From Mytilus californianus (taxonomy: Eukaryota; Mollusca; Bivalvia; Mytilida; Mytilidae): 64,000 nucleotides of DNA. The stretch's first letter is position 1; every line of letters begins with the position of its first letter. Under the pieces are notes generated by a model. The model saw only the letters and a program-made list of their open reading frames with translations. It made no database searches and was not told the origin of the DNA. Shown here piece by piece: positions 61,931 to 64,000 of the stretch. Location: assembly GCF_021869535.1 (NCBI RefSeq), contig NW_026262712.1, forward strand, positions 65,032,100 to 65,096,099, in the 5' to 3' direction. Made by a program: the position numbers and the translations under genes.

Positions 61931-63038
61931 CTACCTGTTACGCTGACAGAAAAGCCTCCACTTTGAAAGCACGTTTAAATGGTGTGTGGAAGTATTGCTA
62001 TACATCTGACAGTCAGATGTCTTGGAATTATTCTGAAGTACATATGCCGACCAAAGGCATGGAACAGAGGGGAGAGGTTTTAAAGTGATGCTAATCTGAG
62101 ATTCCAATTTGAACTATAGAAAGCAATATATAAAGATATGTAGGAGAAATATTCTATATGAATAAAATTATCCCACAATAGGAACTGTCTTTTTTTCCAT
62201 ACAGAATTTGTCAAATTTATCCATAACAGAAGGGATGTTAATGTATCCTTCATATATTTGTAATACTGATGGTAATTCAGATGCACAGTTGTTTTCCTTC
62301 TGCTTCATATATTTATAATATATTATAAGCTATATTTTTTGTGATATAATTGCTGAGATGATATAGCAGTGCCATTGGTTTCCCCTCTCTCTTTGTTCAA
62401 AGAACTTGATCATCAGAACTCTTTTTTTTTTAGATCGGAGTTCTGTTCATGAACAGTTAAAAGAACATATGCTTAATTTTCGTTATCTTTTTAAGACCAG
62501 CATCATGATCAAAATAAATTTTAAATAAAACAGGCTGTACATTCTATAAAATATGCCAGTCAACCGGAAATGTTAACACACAAAAAAGGTCTTCAGTATA
62601 TTCATTTTTAAACTTACAAAATATGTCGAAGGTTTTAGCATCCCCAACAATTACCATGTGACTTGACTGATTTTTGATTTGTCAATATCAAGCAAATTGT
62701 CGATATTTTCCAAAACATGATAATAGTTCCGTTTTCATTATTAACAACAAAGGACTTACTCTTGTATAAAACTGTAACAGATTATCAAAGACTGTCTACA
62801 AGTACAATTTTAATCCAAGTCGCTGTTCTTTTAAGCACCGTGTTAGCGACAGCTTGATTGATTGTAAGTGTTGGGTGCAGAGACTGAAATATTTGTCTTT
62901 AAATAATCAGACTTGAGACAATAACATGGAGGTAAGTATGTGTAAGAGCAACGTTTTCAAGGTTGGTTTGAACAGTGCGAAGGTCGTCTTGAAATGTAGA
63001 AAAAAAGATAATGAAAGTCTTTGTGCTGGTTATTTACA
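61931..63038. other. Intergenic stretch, no firm gene
   Basis: ATGGAG followed by GTAAGTATG at 62925-62939 has the form of a short first coding exon with a strong donor, but no partner exon is in the window. Nothing else was recognised. Confidence 0.4.
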
Positions 63039-63315
63039 TAAGGGAACGACTATTTAACTTCAAAAGGTGAAAAAGGGGGAGGGGTAAGATTTATTCCCCA
63101 AAATAATATCGTCTGATCCCCAATTCGATGGAAAAAATATTGTCAGGCAAAATTTATTACCAAAAAAATATTTTGAATTCTGATTTCCCCATACCTTATA
63201 GTGTTAAATTTTGAGAAAAAATATTATTTGATTGATGAAGGCGGGGAAAAAAATGTTCGAGCTCAGACAAAAAAACCATACCCCCTCCCTTTGAAGTTAA
63301 ATGGTTGCTTCCTTG
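63039..63315. mobile_element. MITE with AAGGGAGCAACCATTTAACT ends, copy 2 (reverse)
   Basis: The right end, read on the minus strand, is AAGGAAGCAACCATTTAACT then TCAAAGGGAGGGGGTATGGT and TTTTTTTGTCTGAG. This matches the left end of the 15686 copy. The left end is AGGGAACGACTATTTAACTT. Confidence 0.8.
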
Positions 63316-63363
63316 TTGAGGGATTGTTTCCTGGCTTGCTTTGATAGAGTATTGTTGCATGTT

Positions 63364-63630
63364 TCACAGATGTTGCTTTCTTTTGATAATTAAAGATATT
63401 CTTCCTCTTGATTGCAAGCAAATAATTAGTATAACGTCAAAGTCGGAAATTTGACGAAGATCGCGTTGGCGGGCGATTTTCTCAGACCAATGTGGCATAC
63501 TACATGTTATTGACAAGAAATGTATCGTGTCCCGCGATCGTTTACAACGCGATTCGCAAAGAAAAACTTTGGTGGGATTAGTTGGCGACTCAATAATATG
63601 TTCCTCCATAACTTCCAAAAACTTTGACAT
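63364..63630 (-). CDS. Doubtful 88-codon frame in a CpG-richer patch
   Basis: The minus-strand frame starts MSKFLEVMEEHIIESPTNPT and runs through VFLCESRCKRSRDTIHF. The patch 63440-63610 is richer in CpG than its surroundings, as molluscan first exons sometimes are. No family was recognised, and there is no partner exon in view. It may be chance. Confidence 0.2.
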   Translation of the reverse strand: MSKFLEVMEEHIIESPTNPTKVFLCESRCKRSRDTIHFLSITCSMPHWSEKIARQRDLRQISDFDVILIICLQSRGRISLIIKRKQHL

Positions 63631-64000
63631 ATAAAGTATTTCAAGGTTATGTTGTCCGATGTTTACACATTACTGATGGATGTCTGTTTTTTTGTGTCTC
63701 TTACATGGTGGCTTTCCTGAAATAATTTCGCCATTTTTATATTGCATACATTGCATATACAATCATCCGACCGTATGTTAAACATACTGTTAGACCAAAT
63801 TGAAGATAATCTGAGGGTTTGCATGAGTTATGGTAACACCGCCAATAATTGGTTGACTAACGTTTCACGCACAGTAGGCATTTGTGTTTAGATTTGAAGT
63901 TCATCATACTTTGGGTTAATACGTAAAAGATTTTTGTTGACTACTTCATGAAACACAAATGCAATTTCAAGACTTATTTTTTAAATTATCCTTAAAATAA

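Overview
The window looks like nuclear DNA of a bivalve mollusc, most likely a mussel of the Mytilus type. The reasons are AT-rich DNA, short exons with GT-AG introns, and a very dense load of dispersed and tandem repeats of a kind common in bivalves. The genes are an invertebrate ammonium transporter, a secreted C-type lectin, two related lumenal glycosyltransferase-like proteins, a multi-exon nucleotidyltransferase and a small Pro/Lys/Tyr-rich protein that may be axonemal. Nothing bacterial or viral is seen, and no rRNA, tRNA or CRISPR was recognised.

Layout. (1) 165-6975, plus strand: the last eight exons of an ammonium transporter; its 5' part lies outside the window. Two of its introns hold a 35-bp minisatellite and a tandem-repeat cassette. 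(2) 6976-16347: no gene; mobile-repeat copies, small inverted-repeat elements and microsatellites. (3) 16348-22147, plus: a complete six-exon gene for a 334-residue protein of unknown function. (4) 36221-24481, minus: a complete six-exon gene for a 493-residue protein with a predicted RlaP-type nucleotidyltransferase domain. One intron (30111-34419) is almost filled with satellite DNA, including a 397-bp higher-order repeat. (5) 38280-43080: a tandem-repeat cassette on the minus strand, split by a 4-kb element with terminal inverted repeats and CTAGTA-rich ends; that element carries a broken LINE fragment. (6) 43585-48672, plus: a complete five-exon C-type lectin gene. (7) 53867-50228, minus: two tandem paralogues with a GT-A-like pattern, separated by a 40-bp minisatellite. 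(8) 53868-64000: no convincing gene; inverted-repeat elements, a cassette with a 22-base poly-C run, and a few weak first-exon candidates.

The genes show no shared pathway. The neighbourhood is a typical gene-sparse molluscan region whose organisation is set by repeats. The most unusual feature is a recurring cassette design: a terminal nested hairpin, then a GC-rich triplet run, then tandem monomers of about 146-170 bp. The hairpin is kept between otherwise unrelated monomer families, with paired changes in both arms. All exon joins below were checked by reading frame only; transcripts were not available.
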